From Kitasatospora viridis (lineage in GTDB: Bacteria > Actinomycetota > Actinomycetes > Streptomycetales > Streptomycetaceae), in contig NZ_VIWT01000001.1 of assembly GCF_007829815.1 (NCBI RefSeq), positions 2,255,501 through 2,319,500 on the forward strand: 64,000 bases of DNA, written 5' to 3'. A model generated the notes under the pieces. The model ran no database searches. It was not told the DNA's origin and was given only the letters and a program-made list of their open reading frames with translations. Position 1 is the stretch's first letter, and every line of letters starts with the position of its first letter. Shown here piece by piece: positions 8,583 through 18,891 of this stretch. The translations under genes were made by a program, and so were the position numbers.

Positions 8583-9908
8583 ATGCGCACCCAGCGACCC
8601 GCCGCCCTCCCCATGGCCGCCGGCATCGCCCTGGCCACCGCCCTCACCCTGACCACCACCGCCTGCGGCGGCGGCTCGACCACCGCGGGCTCCGACTCCA
8701 GCCCGAAGACCCTCACCTACTGGGCCTCCAACCAGGGCACCAGCCTGGACAACGACAAGCAGGTGCTGGAGCCCGAACTGAAGAAGTTCGAGCAGCAGAC
8801 CGGCATCAAGGTCGACCTCGAAGTGATCCCGTGGTCCGACCTGCTCAACCGGATCCTCGCCGCCACCGCCTCCGGCCAGGGACCGGACGTGCTGAACATC
8901 GGCAACACCTGGTCCGCCTCCCTGCAGGCCACCGGCGCCCTGCTCCCCTTCGACCAGGCCGCCTTCGCCCGGATCGGCGGCAAGGACCGCTTCCTGCCCG
9001 CCGCCGTCGCCTCGGCCGGCGCGGTCGGCAAGGACCCGGCGGCCGTGCCGCTCTACTCGATGGCCTACGGCCTCTACTACGACAAGACGCTCTTCCAGGC
9101 CGCCGGCATCGCCAACCCGCCCACCACCTGGGACGAGCTGGTGGCCGACGGCAAGAAGCTCACCACCGGCTCGCAGTACGGCCTGGCGATCGAGGGCGGC
9201 AACGTCTCGGAGAACGTGCACAACGCCTTCATGCTCGGCCTGCAGCACGGCACCGGCTTCTACGACACCTCCGGCAAGCCGCAGTTCGACAGCCCCCAAG
9301 CGGTCGCCGCGGTCAAGCAGTACGTGGACTTCATCGCCGCCGACAAGATCGCCGCCCCGGGCGACGCCGAGTACGCCGCCAACCAGTCGGTCACCGACTT
9401 CGCCACCGGCAAGGCCGCCATGCTGATGTGGCAGGCCGCGGGCCCGAGCCTGAAGTCGCACGGCATGAACCCGGACGACTACGGCGTCGCCTCGATCCCC
9501 GTCCCGGCCGGCGCCACCGGCAGCCAGGCCACCACCTCGATGGTGGCGGGCATCAACCTCGCCGTCTTCAAGAACACCCACAACCTCGACGGCGCCCTGG
9601 ACTTCGTGAAGTTCATGACCGGCGACGACGAGCAGAAGATCCTCAACTCCAGCTACGGCAGCCTGCCGCCGGTGAGGAGCGTGGAGGCCGACCCGGCCTT
9701 CGCCACCCCGGAGTTGAAGACCCTGGCCGGCGTGCTGCAGAACAGCGCCGCACCACTGCCCCAGGTGGCGAGCGAGAGCCAGTTCGAGACCCTGGTCGGC
9801 ACCGCCGTGAAGAACCTGCTGGCGGCGGCCGCCGCCGGACAGCCCGTCACCGACGCCACGGTCAAGTCCGAACTGACCAAGGCCCAGCAGCAGATGCCGG
9901 CCGGCTGA
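8583..9908 (+). CDS. ABC sugar transporter substrate-binding lipoprotein
   Basis: The 441-residue product has an export signal ending in a lipobox (LTTTACGGG), so it should be anchored outside the membrane by its lipidated Cys. The body matches the family 1 (MalE/UgpB-type) solute-binding fold, with conserved stretches such as KVDLEVIPWSDL and YDKTLFQAAGIANPPTTWDEL. It starts a three-gene transport operon that continues into a beta-glucosidase, so an oligosaccharide with beta-linked glucose is the likely ligand. No transport ATPase is encoded here. In streptomycetes a shared MsiK-type ATPase elsewhere usually serves such systems. Confidence 0.9.
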   Translation: MRTQRPAALPMAAGIALATALTLTTTACGGGSTTAGSDSSPKTLTYWASNQGTSLDNDKQVLEPELKKFEQQTGIKVDLEVIPWSDLLNRILAATASGQGPDVLNIGNTWSASLQATGALLPFDQAAFARIGGKDRFLPAAVASAGAVGKDPAAVPLYSMAYGLYYDKTLFQAAGIANPPTTWDELVADGKKLTTGSQYGLAIEGGNVSENVHNAFMLGLQHGTGFYDTSGKPQFDSPQAVAAVKQYVDFIAADKIAAPGDAEYAANQSVTDFATGKAAMLMWQAAGPSLKSHGMNPDDYGVASIPVPAGATGSQATTSMVAGINLAVFKNTHNLDGALDFVKFMTGDDEQKILNSSYGSLPPVRSVEADPAFATPELKTLAGVLQNSAAPLPQVASESQFETLVGTAVKNLLAAAAAGQPVTDATVKSELTKAQQQMPAG

Positions 9909-9909
9909 G

Positions 9910-10833
9910 GTGATCCGGCTGCGACGTCCGGGGCGCCGAGCCGCCCTGCCCTACCTGCTGCTGCTCCCGGCCCTGGCCGTGGAACTGCTGGTCCACCTGG
10001 TGCCGATGGTGGTCGGCATCCTGATGAGCTTCAAACAGCTCACCCAGTTCACCATCCGCGACTGGACCACCGCGCCGGCCGCCGGCACCGCCAACTACCG
10101 CATGGCACTGGACTTCAACGCCCCGGTCGGCCGGGCCCTGCTGGACTCCTTCTGGACCACCTGCGCCTTCACCCTGCTCTCGGTCGGCCTCTCCTGGCTG
10201 ATCGGCACCACCGCCGCGGTGCTGATGCAGGACGCCTTCCGCGGCCGGGCGCTGCTGCGGGCCGCCTTCCTGCTGCCCTACGCGCTGCCGGTGTTCGCCT
10301 CGGTGATCACCTGGTCGTTCATGTTCCAGCGGGACACCGGCCTGATCAACCACGTGCTGCACGACCAGTTGCACCTGATCGGTGACAAGCCGTTCTGGCT
10401 GATCGGCGACAACAGCTTCACCGCGCTGCTCACCGTCTCGGTCTGGCGCTCCTGGCCGTTCGCCTTCCTCACCCTGACCGCCGGGCTGCAGAACATCCCG
10501 CGCGAGCTCTACGAGGCGGCCGCGCTGGACGGCGCCGGGGTCTGGCAGCAGATCCGCCGGATCACCCTGCCCTCGCTGCGCCCGGTCAACCAGGTGCTGG
10601 TGCTGGTGCTCTTCCTGTGGACCTTCAACGACTTCAACACCCCCTTCGTGCTGTTCGGCAAGGCCGCCCCGAAGGCCGCCGACCTGATCTCCGTCCACAT
10701 CTACCAAGCCTCCTTCGTCACCTGGAACTTCGGCGCCGGCTCGGCCATGTCGGTGCTGCTGCTGCTCTTCCTGCTGCTGGTGACGGCCGGCTACCTGTTC
10801 GCCACCAACCGCCGCAGGGGCGCCGATGATTGA
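9910..10833 (+). CDS. ABC sugar transporter permease (MalF-like)
   Basis: This 307-residue protein has about six hydrophobic helices and the EAA loop that contacts the ATPase (ELYEAAALDGAGVWQQIRRI), which marks carbohydrate importers of the MalF/UgpA type. It begins with GTG one base after the stop of the binding protein, so translation is probably coupled. It should form the channel with the next gene product. Confidence 0.9.
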   Translation: MIRLRRPGRRAALPYLLLLPALAVELLVHLVPMVVGILMSFKQLTQFTIRDWTTAPAAGTANYRMALDFNAPVGRALLDSFWTTCAFTLLSVGLSWLIGTTAAVLMQDAFRGRALLRAAFLLPYALPVFASVITWSFMFQRDTGLINHVLHDQLHLIGDKPFWLIGDNSFTALLTVSVWRSWPFAFLTLTAGLQNIPRELYEAAALDGAGVWQQIRRITLPSLRPVNQVLVLVLFLWTFNDFNTPFVLFGKAAPKAADLISVHIYQASFVTWNFGAGSAMSVLLLLFLLLVTAGYLFATNRRRGADD

Positions 10834-11668
10834 CCCGCCCGCCTGGTTCCGCCGGCTGCGCCGGCTGGTCCTGCTGCTGCTCGCCGTCTTCACCCTGACC
10901 CCGGTCGCGGTGATGCTCAGCTCCTCGCTGAAGCCGCTGCAGGACGTCCAGGGGCCCTGGCGGTGGCTGCCCAGCCACCTCACCTTCCGGCCCTACCTGG
11001 ACATCTGGACCACCGTGCCGCTGGCCCGCTACTTCACCAACTCGCTGATCGTGGCCGGCAGCGCCACCGCGCTCTCGGTGCTGCTGGCGGTGCTGGCCGG
11101 CTACGCGGTCAGCCGCTACCGGTTCCCCGGGCGGCGGCTGTTCACCACCACGGTGCTCTCCACCCAGATGTTCCCGGGGATCCTCTTCCTGCTGCCGCTC
11201 TTCCTGCTCTACGTCAACATCGGCAACTCCACCGGCATCGCGCTCTACGGCAGCCGCGGCGGCCTGATCCTCACCTACCTGACCTTCTCGCTGCCGTTCT
11301 CGATCTGGATGCTGGTCGGGTACTTCGACTCGATCCCGCGCGACCTGGACGAGGCGGCCGCGGTGGACGGCTGCGGCCCGGTCCGCACCCTGCTGCGGAT
11401 CGTGCTGCCCGCCGCCGTGCCCGGCATCGTCGCGGTCGCGGTCTACGCCTTCATGACCGCCTGGGGCGAGGTGCTGTTCGCCTCGGTGATGACCAACGAC
11501 CAGACCCGCACCCTGGCCGTCGGCCTGCAGGGCTACGCGACCCAGACCGACGTGTACTGGAACCAGGTGATGGCCGCCTCACTGGTCGTCAGCGTCCCAA
11601 TGGTGGCCGGCTTCCTGCTCCTCCAGCGCTACCTGGTGGCCGGCCTGACCGCCGGCGCCGTCAAGTGA
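10826..11668 (+). CDS. ABC sugar transporter permease (MalG-like)
   Basis: The 280-residue product is the second membrane half of the importer. It has six predicted helices and an EAA motif ([20 protein letters not shown]). Its ATG overlaps the end of the preceding permease by 8 bases. It lies in one transcription unit with the binding protein, the first permease and probably the downstream GH1 gene. Confidence 0.9.
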   Translation: MIDPPAWFRRLRRLVLLLLAVFTLTPVAVMLSSSLKPLQDVQGPWRWLPSHLTFRPYLDIWTTVPLARYFTNSLIVAGSATALSVLLAVLAGYAVSRYRFPGRRLFTTTVLSTQMFPGILFLLPLFLLYVNIGNSTGIALYGSRGGLILTYLTFSLPFSIWMLVGYFDSIPRDLDEAAAVDGCGPVRTLLRIVLPAAVPGIVAVAVYAFMTAWGEVLFASVMTNDQTRTLAVGLQGYATQTDVYWNQVMAASLVVSVPMVAGFLLLQRYLVAGLTAGAVK

Positions 11669-11702
11669 CGATCAGTCAACTCACCTACCCGAAAGGCTCT
11701 TC

Positions 11703-13043
<1,341 letters not shown>

Positions 13044-13091
13044 CGACCGGCCGGGCGGTCCCCGCTCCGGCCGGCGGACCGCCGGGGCGGA

Positions 13092-13274
13092 CTACTCCTT
13101 GGGGGAGTCGCCCTCCTCGGCGAAGTCGATCTTCTTGAAGCGCGAGTTCATCGACTTCAGCAGGAACCAGGTGGCCACGCCGAGGACGGCGAAGACGACG
13201 AAGCCCAGCAGGCCGGGGGTGACCTTGGACTCGTCCAGGGCCAGGGTCGCGGCGAGGTTCACGGAGGTGCTCAT
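13092..13274 (-). CDS. small single-helix membrane protein (60 aa)
   Basis: The ATG at 13274 (GGAGCA just before it) gives a 60-residue protein. One hydrophobic helix lies at about residues 20-40, followed by a basic stretch and an acidic C-terminus. Similar small proteins sit next to mca in other streptomycetes. Its function is unknown. A strong hairpin separates it from mca, so it may have its own promoter. Confidence 0.75.
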   Translation of the reverse strand: MSTSVNLAATLALDESKVTPGLLGFVVFAVLGVATWFLLKSMNSRFKKIDFAEEGDSPKE

Positions 13275-13313
13275 TGCTCCATGGTGACCCGACTCCCTGA
13301 GGAACCGGTCACC

Positions 13314-13338
13314 GGGGTGGGGCGACACGCCCCACCCC
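13314..13338 (-). terminator. terminator after mca
   Basis: Perfect 11-pair stem (GGGGTGGGGCG with CGCCCCACCCC) with a 3-base loop, 15 bases beyond the mca stop. Confidence 0.7.
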
Positions 13339-13352
13339 AGGTCGGCGGGGTG

Positions 13353-14246
13353 CTACTTCGGCTCGCCCGCGAGGCTCGCCGCGCGCAGGCCGGCGAACAG
13401 GTCGTCCTCCGGCAGGTCGGTGTCCACCAGCGAACGGGCCAGCTCGTAGTCCTCGGTGGGCCAGACCTCCCGCTGCACCTCCAGCGGCACCCGGAACCAC
13501 GGGCCGTCCGGGTCGATCTGGGTGGCGTGCGCGATCAGCGCCCGGTCCCGGGTCTCGAACCAGTCCGAGCACTGCACCCGGGTGGTGATCTCGCGCTCCT
13601 TGCGGCCGCTCTTCTCCCAGCCCTCGATCCACTCGCCGTACGGCGAGTCCATGCCGTGCTCGGTGAGGTAGGCGTGCAGCGCCCGGATCCGGCCCATCGG
13701 GAAGCCGTGGTTGTAGTAGAGCTTCAGCGGCTGCCAGGGCTCGCCGGCCTCCGGGTAGGCGTCCGGGTCACCGGCAGCGTCGAAGGCCCGCATGGTGATC
13801 TTGTGGGTCATGATGTGGTCGGGGTGCGGGTAGCCGCCGTTCTCGTCGTAGGTGGTGATCACCTGCGGCTTGAACTCGCGGATCAGCCGGACCAGCGGCT
13901 CGGCCGCCTCGTCCACCTCCCGCAGCGCGAAGCAGCCCTCGGGCAGCGGCGGCAGCGGGTCGCCCTCCGGCAGCCCCGAGTCCACGAAGCCCAGCCAGGC
14001 CTGCCGGACGCCGAGGATCTCCCGGGCCAGGTCCATCTCCTTGCGCCGGACCTCGTGGATGTTGTCCTCGATCTCCGGCTTGCCCTGGAGCTTGGGGTTG
14101 AGCACGGAACCGCGCTCCCCGCCGGTGCAGGTGGCCACCAGCACCTCAACGCCCTGGGCGACGTACATGGCCATGGAGGCCGCACCCTTGCTGGACTCGT
14201 CGTCCGGGTGCGCGTGCACCGCCATCAGCCGCAACTGCTCAGTCAA
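13353..14246 (-). CDS. mca: mycothiol S-conjugate amidase
   Basis: The 297-residue zinc hydrolase of the LmbE/MshB family has the metal motif HPDDE at residues 13-17 and a second His pair in GGYPHPDHIMTHK. It cleaves mycothiol S-conjugates of electrophiles and antibiotics to mercapturic acids, which are exported, plus glucosaminyl-inositol. The family N-terminus (TEQLRLMAVHAHPDDES) identifies a TTG start at 14246 with AAGGA about ten bases upstream. The open frame continues upstream but does not match the family. Together with high GC content this gene shows an actinomycete host. Confidence 0.92.
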   Translation of the reverse strand: MTEQLRLMAVHAHPDDESSKGAASMAMYVAQGVEVLVATCTGGERGSVLNPKLQGKPEIEDNIHEVRRKEMDLAREILGVRQAWLGFVDSGLPEGDPLPPLPEGCFALREVDEAAEPLVRLIREFKPQVITTYDENGGYPHPDHIMTHKITMRAFDAAGDPDAYPEAGEPWQPLKLYYNHGFPMGRIRALHAYLTEHGMDSPYGEWIEGWEKSGRKEREITTRVQCSDWFETRDRALIAHATQIDPDGPWFRVPLEVQREVWPTEDYELARSLVDTDLPEDDLFAGLRAASLAGEPK

Positions 14247-14321
14247 CGCCTGGTTCCTTCCGGGAATGTCCGGGCCGGCAACGTGGGGGGCTCGGCTTCG
14301 AGGTCCGAAACCTTGCCCCCC

Positions 14322-14327
14322 TATAGT
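14322..14327 (+). promoter_or_regulatory. -10 box of the DUF4307 gene
   Basis: TATAGT lies 55 bases before the ATG in the space between the divergent mca and DUF4307 genes. No good -35 is visible, as is common in streptomycetes. Confidence 0.45.
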
Positions 14328-14382
14328 GACGGACTGGAAGGCCCCCACATTCCCAGCACCCGACCAGGAAACCCGAGCAGCC

Positions 14383-14799
14383 ATGACCGCGACCAGCGCC
14401 AGCAGTGCCGGGCAGTTGCCCGAGGGCCGCTACGGCGGCCGTTCCGACCAGGAGGCGGACCGCCGCCTGAAGGTGGTCGGCGCGGTGCTGGCCGTCGTGG
14501 TGCTCGCCCTGATCGCCTGGCTCGGCGGCGACTACCTGCTGCGCGAGTCCAAGCTGAACGGCTCGGTCCCGGTCTTCCAGGTGGTCTCCGACTCCGAGGT
14601 GCAGGCCCAGCTCTCGGTCTCCAAGGACTCCGGCACCGGCGGCACCTGCACCATCCGCACCGAGGCCGCGGACCACTCGGTGGTCGGCCAGCTCGACGTC
14701 CCGGTGCCGAAGGCCGGCAGCAGCTACAACCAGATGGTCACCATCCGCACCACCGCCCGGGGCACCACCGCCGAGCTGCTCGGCTGCACCCCCTCCTAG
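14383..14799 (+). CDS. DUF4307 membrane protein
   Basis: The 138-residue product has a polar N-terminus, one transmembrane helix at about residues 30-50 and an extracytoplasmic beta domain with two cysteines (GGTCTIRT and ELLGCTPS). This is the DUF4307 arrangement that commonly lies divergent from mca in actinomycetes. The two cysteines could form a disulfide. The function is unknown. Confidence 0.85.
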   Translation: MTATSASSAGQLPEGRYGGRSDQEADRRLKVVGAVLAVVVLALIAWLGGDYLLRESKLNGSVPVFQVVSDSEVQAQLSVSKDSGTGGTCTIRTEAADHSVVGQLDVPVPKAGSSYNQMVTIRTTARGTTAELLGCTPS

Positions 14800-15021
14800 C
14801 GCGCCGCGCGCCGCGCCCGGCCGCCCGGTGGCATGAACGCCCTGTTCACCGGGCAGATTCGGGGGAAGCGCGGGTTAACGCGCCGACAACGCCACTCCCG
14901 TCCGGGCCCGGAGATTGTTAGGCTCGTGGTTTCGCCCCTTCCGGGTCCGAAGTCTCCGGGAGCGGGCGTTCCTTTGTAGTGACCCCGAAGCAGTATTGCC
15001 CAGCACCGACGAGGAGCACCC

Positions 15022-15519
15022 GTGACCCAGACCAGCGAGAACGTGACCTGGCTCACTCAATCCGGCTACGACAAGCTCAAGGAAGAGCTGGCTCACCTGA
15101 CCGGCCCCGCTCGCTCCGAGATCGTCGCGAAGATCGAGCAGGCCCGCGAAGAGGGCGACCTGAAGGAGAACGCCGGCTACCACGCCGCCCGCGAGGAGCA
15201 GGGCAAGCTGGAGCTGCGGGTCCGTCAGCTCACCCAGCTGCTGGAGCGCGCCAAGGTCGGCGAGGCCCCCGCCGACTCCGGCGTGGTCGCCCCCGGCATG
15301 CTCGTCACCGTCGCCTTCGACGGCGACCTGGACGACACCATGGTCTTCCTGCTCGGCTCCCGCGAGGTGGCCGGCGACGACCTGGACGTCTACTCGCCGC
15401 AGTCGCCGCTCGGCCGGGCGATCGACGGCAAGAAGGTGGACGACAACGCCACCTACGAGCTGCCGAACGGCAAGAAGGCGACCGTGAAGGTCATCGACGT
15501 CAAGCCCTACACCGGCTGA
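15022..15519 (+). CDS. greA: transcription elongation factor GreA
   Basis: The 165-residue protein has the GreA N-terminal antiparallel coiled coil, including the acidic tip region (EEGDLKENAGYHAAREEQ), and the C-terminal FKBP-like domain (SPLGRAIDGKKVDD). It rescues backtracked RNA polymerase by stimulating RNA cleavage. The GTG start has GAGGAG at the right distance. A perfect hairpin follows, so it is transcribed alone. Confidence 0.95.
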   Translation: MTQTSENVTWLTQSGYDKLKEELAHLTGPARSEIVAKIEQAREEGDLKENAGYHAAREEQGKLELRVRQLTQLLERAKVGEAPADSGVVAPGMLVTVAFDGDLDDTMVFLLGSREVAGDDLDVYSPQSPLGRAIDGKKVDDNATYELPNGKKATVKVIDVKPYTG

Positions 15520-15534
15520 GCCGAAGAACACCGA

Positions 15535-15564
15535 GGGCCCCGCCGCGCATTCGCGGCGGGGCCC
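15535..15564 (+). terminator. terminator after greA
   Basis: Perfect 13-pair stem (GGGCCCCGCCGCG with CGCGGCGGGGCCC), loop CATT. It lies between greA and the convergent permease gene and probably works in both directions. Confidence 0.85.
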
Positions 15565-15588
15565 TTCGCCGTCTCCGGCACCGAGCGG

Positions 15589-16446
15589 TCAGCCGGCCGC
15601 CGAGCGGTACTTGCGCACCGAGAGCCAGGAGAACAGCGCCAGCACCAGCAGCGAGGAGACGATCGACACGCCGTAGGCGTGCTGCATCGGCCAGGCCTTG
15701 TCCACCGGCCCGATCTGGTTGCCGAACAGGTTGCGGCAGGCCTGCACGGTCGAACTGAACGGGTTCCAGTAGGCGATCGGCTGCAGCCAGCCCGGCATGC
15801 TGCTGATCGGCACGAAGGCGTTGGAGATGAAGGTCAGCGGGAAGAGCCAGATCAGCCCGGCCGAGGTGGCCGCCTCGGGGCTGCGCACCGAGAGCCCGAT
15901 CAGCGCGCCGATCCAGGAGAAGGCGTAGCCGAGCAGCAGCAGCAGGGCGAAGCCGGCCAGCATCCGCGGGACCCCGTGGTGGATCCGCCAGCCCACCGCC
16001 AGCGCCACCAGGGCCAGCACCAGCAGGGTGAACGCGGTCTGGCACAGGTCCGCCAGGGTGCGCCCGACCAGCACCGCCGAGCGGGTCATCGGCAGCGAGC
16101 GGAACCGGTCCACCAGGCCCTTGGTCATGTCCTCCGCGATGCCGGCCGAGGCGCCCGCCACCGCGAAGGTGACGGTCTGCGCGAAGATGCCGGCCATCAG
16201 GAACTGGGTGTAGATCTTCGAGCTGGCCCCGGCCATCGGGATCTGGATCGCGCCGCCCATCACGTAGGAGAAGAGCAGCACGAACATCACCGGCTGGAGC
16301 AGCCCGAAGACCACGATCTCCGGGATCCGGGTCATCCGGCGCAGGTTCCGCCGGGCCACCACCCAGGAGTCGTGGGCCATCGCGGCCAGGCCGCGGCGCT
16401 GGCGGGGGACGGCGCCCCCGATCGCGTGCTCGGTCGCGGCGCTCAT
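15589..16446 (-). CDS. DrrB-type ABC-2 exporter permease
   Basis: This 285-residue membrane protein has about six helices and the ABC-2 transporter signature of daunorubicin-resistance permeases (FRSLPMTRSAVLVGRTLADL and FISNAFVPISSMPGWLQPI). Its ATG overlaps the stop of the ATPase gene by 4 bases, so the pair is cotranslated. It should export a hydrophobic drug-like compound or lipid. The substrate cannot be told from sequence. Confidence 0.88.
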   Translation of the reverse strand: MSAATEHAIGGAVPRQRRGLAAMAHDSWVVARRNLRRMTRIPEIVVFGLLQPVMFVLLFSYVMGGAIQIPMAGASSKIYTQFLMAGIFAQTVTFAVAGASAGIAEDMTKGLVDRFRSLPMTRSAVLVGRTLADLCQTAFTLLVLALVALAVGWRIHHGVPRMLAGFALLLLLGYAFSWIGALIGLSVRSPEAATSAGLIWLFPLTFISNAFVPISSMPGWLQPIAYWNPFSSTVQACRNLFGNQIGPVDKAWPMQHAYGVSIVSSLLVLALFSWLSVRKYRSAAG

Positions 16447-17426
16447 CGCACGGCCTCCCGCGCCGGGGTCTCCTCGCCGCCGCCCGACTCGGTCAGGTGA
16501 CCGGTCAGCGAGAGGAAGACGTCGTCCAGGGTCGGGCGGCGCAGGCCGATGTCGTCGATCTCGACGTCCCGCGCGTCCAGGTCGCGGATCACGTCGGCCA
16601 GCACCTTCGCGCCGCCGGTGACCGGGATGGTGATCCGCCGGGTGTTGCGCTCCACGCTGGCCTCGCCGACCGCGTAGCCGCTCAGCGCCTCGACGGCGGT
16701 GCCGATCAGCTCCCGGTCGTGCACCACCACCTCCACCCGCTCGCCGCCGATCTGCGCCTTCAGCTGGTCGGCGGTGCCCCGGGCGATCACCCGGCCGTGG
16801 TCCACCACCGCGATGTCGTGGGCCAGCCGGTCGGCCTCCTCCAGGTACTGGGTGGTGAGCAGCAGCGTGGTGCCCTGGCCGACCAGGGTCTCGATCACCT
16901 CCCAGAGCGCCATCCGGTTGCGCGGGTCCAGGCCGGTGGTCGGCTCGTCCAGGAACATCACCGGCGGGCGGACCACCAGCGCGGCGGCCAGGTCGAGCCG
17001 GCGCCGCATGCCGCCGGAGTAGGTCTTGGCCGTCCGGTCGGCGGCCTCGCTCAGGTTGAACCACTCCAGCAGTTCGGCGGCCCGCGCCTTGGCCGCGCGG
17101 CCACTCATCTGGTAGAGCTCGCCGACCATCCGCAGGTTCTCACGGCCCGTCAGGTACTCGTCCACGGCGGCGTACTGGCCGGACAGGCCGATCATGCTGC
17201 GCACCCGGTTCGGGTGCTTGAGCACGTCCACCCCGGCCACCACGGCGCTGCCCGAGTCGGGCCGCAGCAGCGTGGTCAGCACCCGCACGGTGGTGGTCTT
17301 GCCGGCGCCGTTCGGGCCGAGCAGCCCCAGCACCGTCCCCTCCGGGACGTCCAGGCTCACCCCGTCCAGGGCGCGCACGTCGCCGAAGGTCTTCACCAGG
17401 TTCTCGGCCTGGATGGCTGGGGCCAT
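16443..17426 (-). CDS. DrrA-type ABC exporter ATPase
   Basis: The 327-residue protein contains Walker A (GPNGAGKTT), the ABC signature (YSGGMRRRLDL), Walker B (VMFLDEPTTGLD) and the DrrA C-terminal extension. I chose the ATG at 17426 because GAGG lies 6 bases upstream. A GTG at 17456 would add ten residues, and a TAGGTT -10 ends 8 bases before it, so a longer leaderless form is possible. It energises the permease next to it. Confidence 0.88.
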   Translation of the reverse strand: MAPAIQAENLVKTFGDVRALDGVSLDVPEGTVLGLLGPNGAGKTTTVRVLTTLLRPDSGSAVVAGVDVLKHPNRVRSMIGLSGQYAAVDEYLTGRENLRMVGELYQMSGRAAKARAAELLEWFNLSEAADRTAKTYSGGMRRRLDLAAALVVRPPVMFLDEPTTGLDPRNRMALWEVIETLVGQGTTLLLTTQYLEEADRLAHDIAVVDHGRVIARGTADQLKAQIGGERVEVVVHDRELIGTAVEALSGYAVGEASVERNTRRITIPVTGGAKVLADVIRDLDARDVEIDDIGLRRPTLDDVFLSLTGHLTESGGGEETPAREAVR

Positions 17427-17467
17427 GGCTGCCTCATCTCCTCGGAGCGGACCCACTGCGATCGAAC

Positions 17468-18679
17468 CTAACGCGACACGACATACCCCGCATCACCCAA
17501 CTCGCCGAGCACCACGGCGCAGTGCTCGGGCCCCTTGGTCTCCAGGTGCAGGTCCACCTCGACCTCGGCCAGGCCGAGGGTCGGGTCGGTGCGGACGTGG
17601 GCGACGTCGAGCACGTTGGCGTCCACCGAGGAGAGCACCCCGAGCAGGGTGGCCAGCGCGCCCGGCCGGTCGGTCAGCCGGACCCGCAGCGAGAGGTAGC
17701 GGCCGGCCGCGGCCAGGCCGTGCCGGAGCACACGCTGCATCAGCTGCGGGTCGATGTTCCCGCCGGAGAGCACCGCCACCACCGGCCCCTGGAACTCGTC
17801 GGGGTGTTCCAGCAGGGCGGCGACCGGGCTGGCCCCGGCCGGCTCGACCACCAGCTTGAGCCGCTCCAGCGCGACCAGCAGGGCCCGCGAGAGCGACTCC
17901 TCGGTCACCGTGCGGACGCCGTCGGCGAGCGTGTTGACCAGCTCGAACGGGATGTCGCCGGGGCGGCCGACCATGATCCCGTCGGCCATGGTGTGGAAGG
18001 ACGGCAGGGTGACCGGCCGGCCGGCGGCCAGCGAGGGCGGGTAGGCGGCGGCGCCGGCCGCCTGCACCCCGACCACCCGCACGTCCGGGCGCAGCGGCTT
18101 GACCGCCGCCGCGATCCCGGCCAGCAGCCCGCCGCCGCCCACCCCGACCAGGATGGTGCGCACCTCCGGGCACTGCTCCAGGATCTCCAGCCCCACGGTG
18201 CCCTGGCCGGTCACCACGTCGGCGTGGTCGAAGGGGTGGATGAAGACCGCGCCGGAGGTCTCGGCGAACCGCTGGGCGGCGTCCAGCGCCTCGTCCACGG
18301 TGGCGCCGTGCAGCCGCACCTCGGCGCCGTACTCCCGGGTGGCCGCCACCTTGGGCAACGGCGCGGCCCGCGGCATGAAGACGGTGGAGCGCACCCCGAG
18401 CAGCGCGGCGGCCAGCGCCACGCCCTGGGCGTGGTTGCCCGCACTGGCCGCCACCACGCCGGCGGCCCGCTGCACCGGGGTCAGCCCGGCGATCCGCAGG
18501 TAGGCGCCGCGCAGCTTGAACGACCCGGTGCGCTGCAGGTTCTCGCACTTCAGGTGGACCGGGGAGCCGACCAGCCCGGACAGGTACCGACTGCTCTCCA
18601 TCGGCGTGACCCGGGCGACCCCGGCCAGCATCTTCTGCGCGCCGCGGAAGTCGTCGATGGTGATCGGCCAGCTCTGCAT
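17468..18679 (-). CDS. ilvA: threonine ammonia-lyase with ACT domain
   Basis: The 403-residue PLP enzyme has the cofactor lysine at residue 55 (GSFKLRGA), the glycine-rich phosphate loop (VGVGGGGLLAG) and the SAGNHAQGVA block. A single C-terminal ACT domain of about 80 residues starts near LSLRVRLTDRPGAL. It deaminates threonine to 2-oxobutanoate. Enzymes with this short ACT region may be biosynthetic (isoleucine) or catabolic. A TTG lies 6 bases upstream in frame, but the ATG at 18679 follows a TAGGCT -10 by 6 bases, which suggests a leaderless mRNA. A 160-base inverted-repeat element lies directly behind that -10. Confidence 0.9.
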   Translation of the reverse strand: MQSWPITIDDFRGAQKMLAGVARVTPMESSRYLSGLVGSPVHLKCENLQRTGSFKLRGAYLRIAGLTPVQRAAGVVAASAGNHAQGVALAAALLGVRSTVFMPRAAPLPKVAATREYGAEVRLHGATVDEALDAAQRFAETSGAVFIHPFDHADVVTGQGTVGLEILEQCPEVRTILVGVGGGGLLAGIAAAVKPLRPDVRVVGVQAAGAAAYPPSLAAGRPVTLPSFHTMADGIMVGRPGDIPFELVNTLADGVRTVTEESLSRALLVALERLKLVVEPAGASPVAALLEHPDEFQGPVVAVLSGGNIDPQLMQRVLRHGLAAAGRYLSLRVRLTDRPGALATLLGVLSSVDANVLDVAHVRTDPTLGLAEVEVDLHLETKGPEHCAVVLGELGDAGYVVSR

Positions 18680-18685
18680 GGGCAA

Positions 18686-18691
18686 AGCCTA
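18686..18691 (-). promoter_or_regulatory. -10 box of ilvA
   Basis: TAGGCT on the minus strand ends 6 bases before the ATG. The -35 region falls inside the adjacent inverted-repeat element. Confidence 0.5.
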
Positions 18692-18851
18692 GGACCCTCC
18701 GTCGATTGGGGGGTGGGTGAAGGAGCGGGGTCCGGGCCGAGTCTGGGCGGTGCCGACGAAGGAGTCCATGCGGAGCATCGGCGACTGAGGAGAAGCCGTC
18801 CAGGCGAGAGTCCGGGCGCCGCGACGCCGCCCCCCGATCGACGGAGGGTCC
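18692..18851. mobile_element. 160-bp element with 22-bp terminal inverted repeats, MITE-like
   Basis: The ends 18692-18713 and 18830-18851 are inverted repeats of 22 bases with a single mismatch; each begins GGACCCTCCGTCGAT on its inward-reading strand. The 116 bases between them contain no convincing gene. Size, terminal repeats and lack of coding capacity fit a miniature inverted-repeat element. I see no clear target duplication, so insertion is not proven. It occupies the space immediately upstream of the ilvA -10 box and ends 3 bases from the metB terminator. It could instead be a paired regulatory structure. Confidence 0.55.
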
Positions 18852-18854
18852 ACA

Positions 18855-18879
18855 GCCGCCCCGACCGGGTCGGGGCGGC
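18855..18879 (-). terminator. terminator after metB
   Basis: Perfect 11-pair stem (GCCGCCCCGAC with GTCGGGGCGGC) with a CGG loop, 13 bases beyond the metB stop. Confidence 0.75.
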
Positions 18880-18891
18880 CGTGACGCACCG

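Noticed and set aside
15589..17456. Part of an antibiotic biosynthetic cluster because of DrrAB-type genes
   Set aside because: No biosynthetic enzymes nearby; such exporters are common outside clusters.
18689..18851. Translated peptide MLRMDSFVGTAQTRPGP inside the 160-bp element
   Set aside because: Short, without a ribosome site and ending in the terminal repeat; more likely part of a non-coding element.
18680..18851. T-box or other amino-acid riboswitch before ilvA
   Set aside because: No T-box sequence such as TGGAACC, and the -10 box lies between the structure and the start codon, so it would not be transcribed in the ilvA mRNA.
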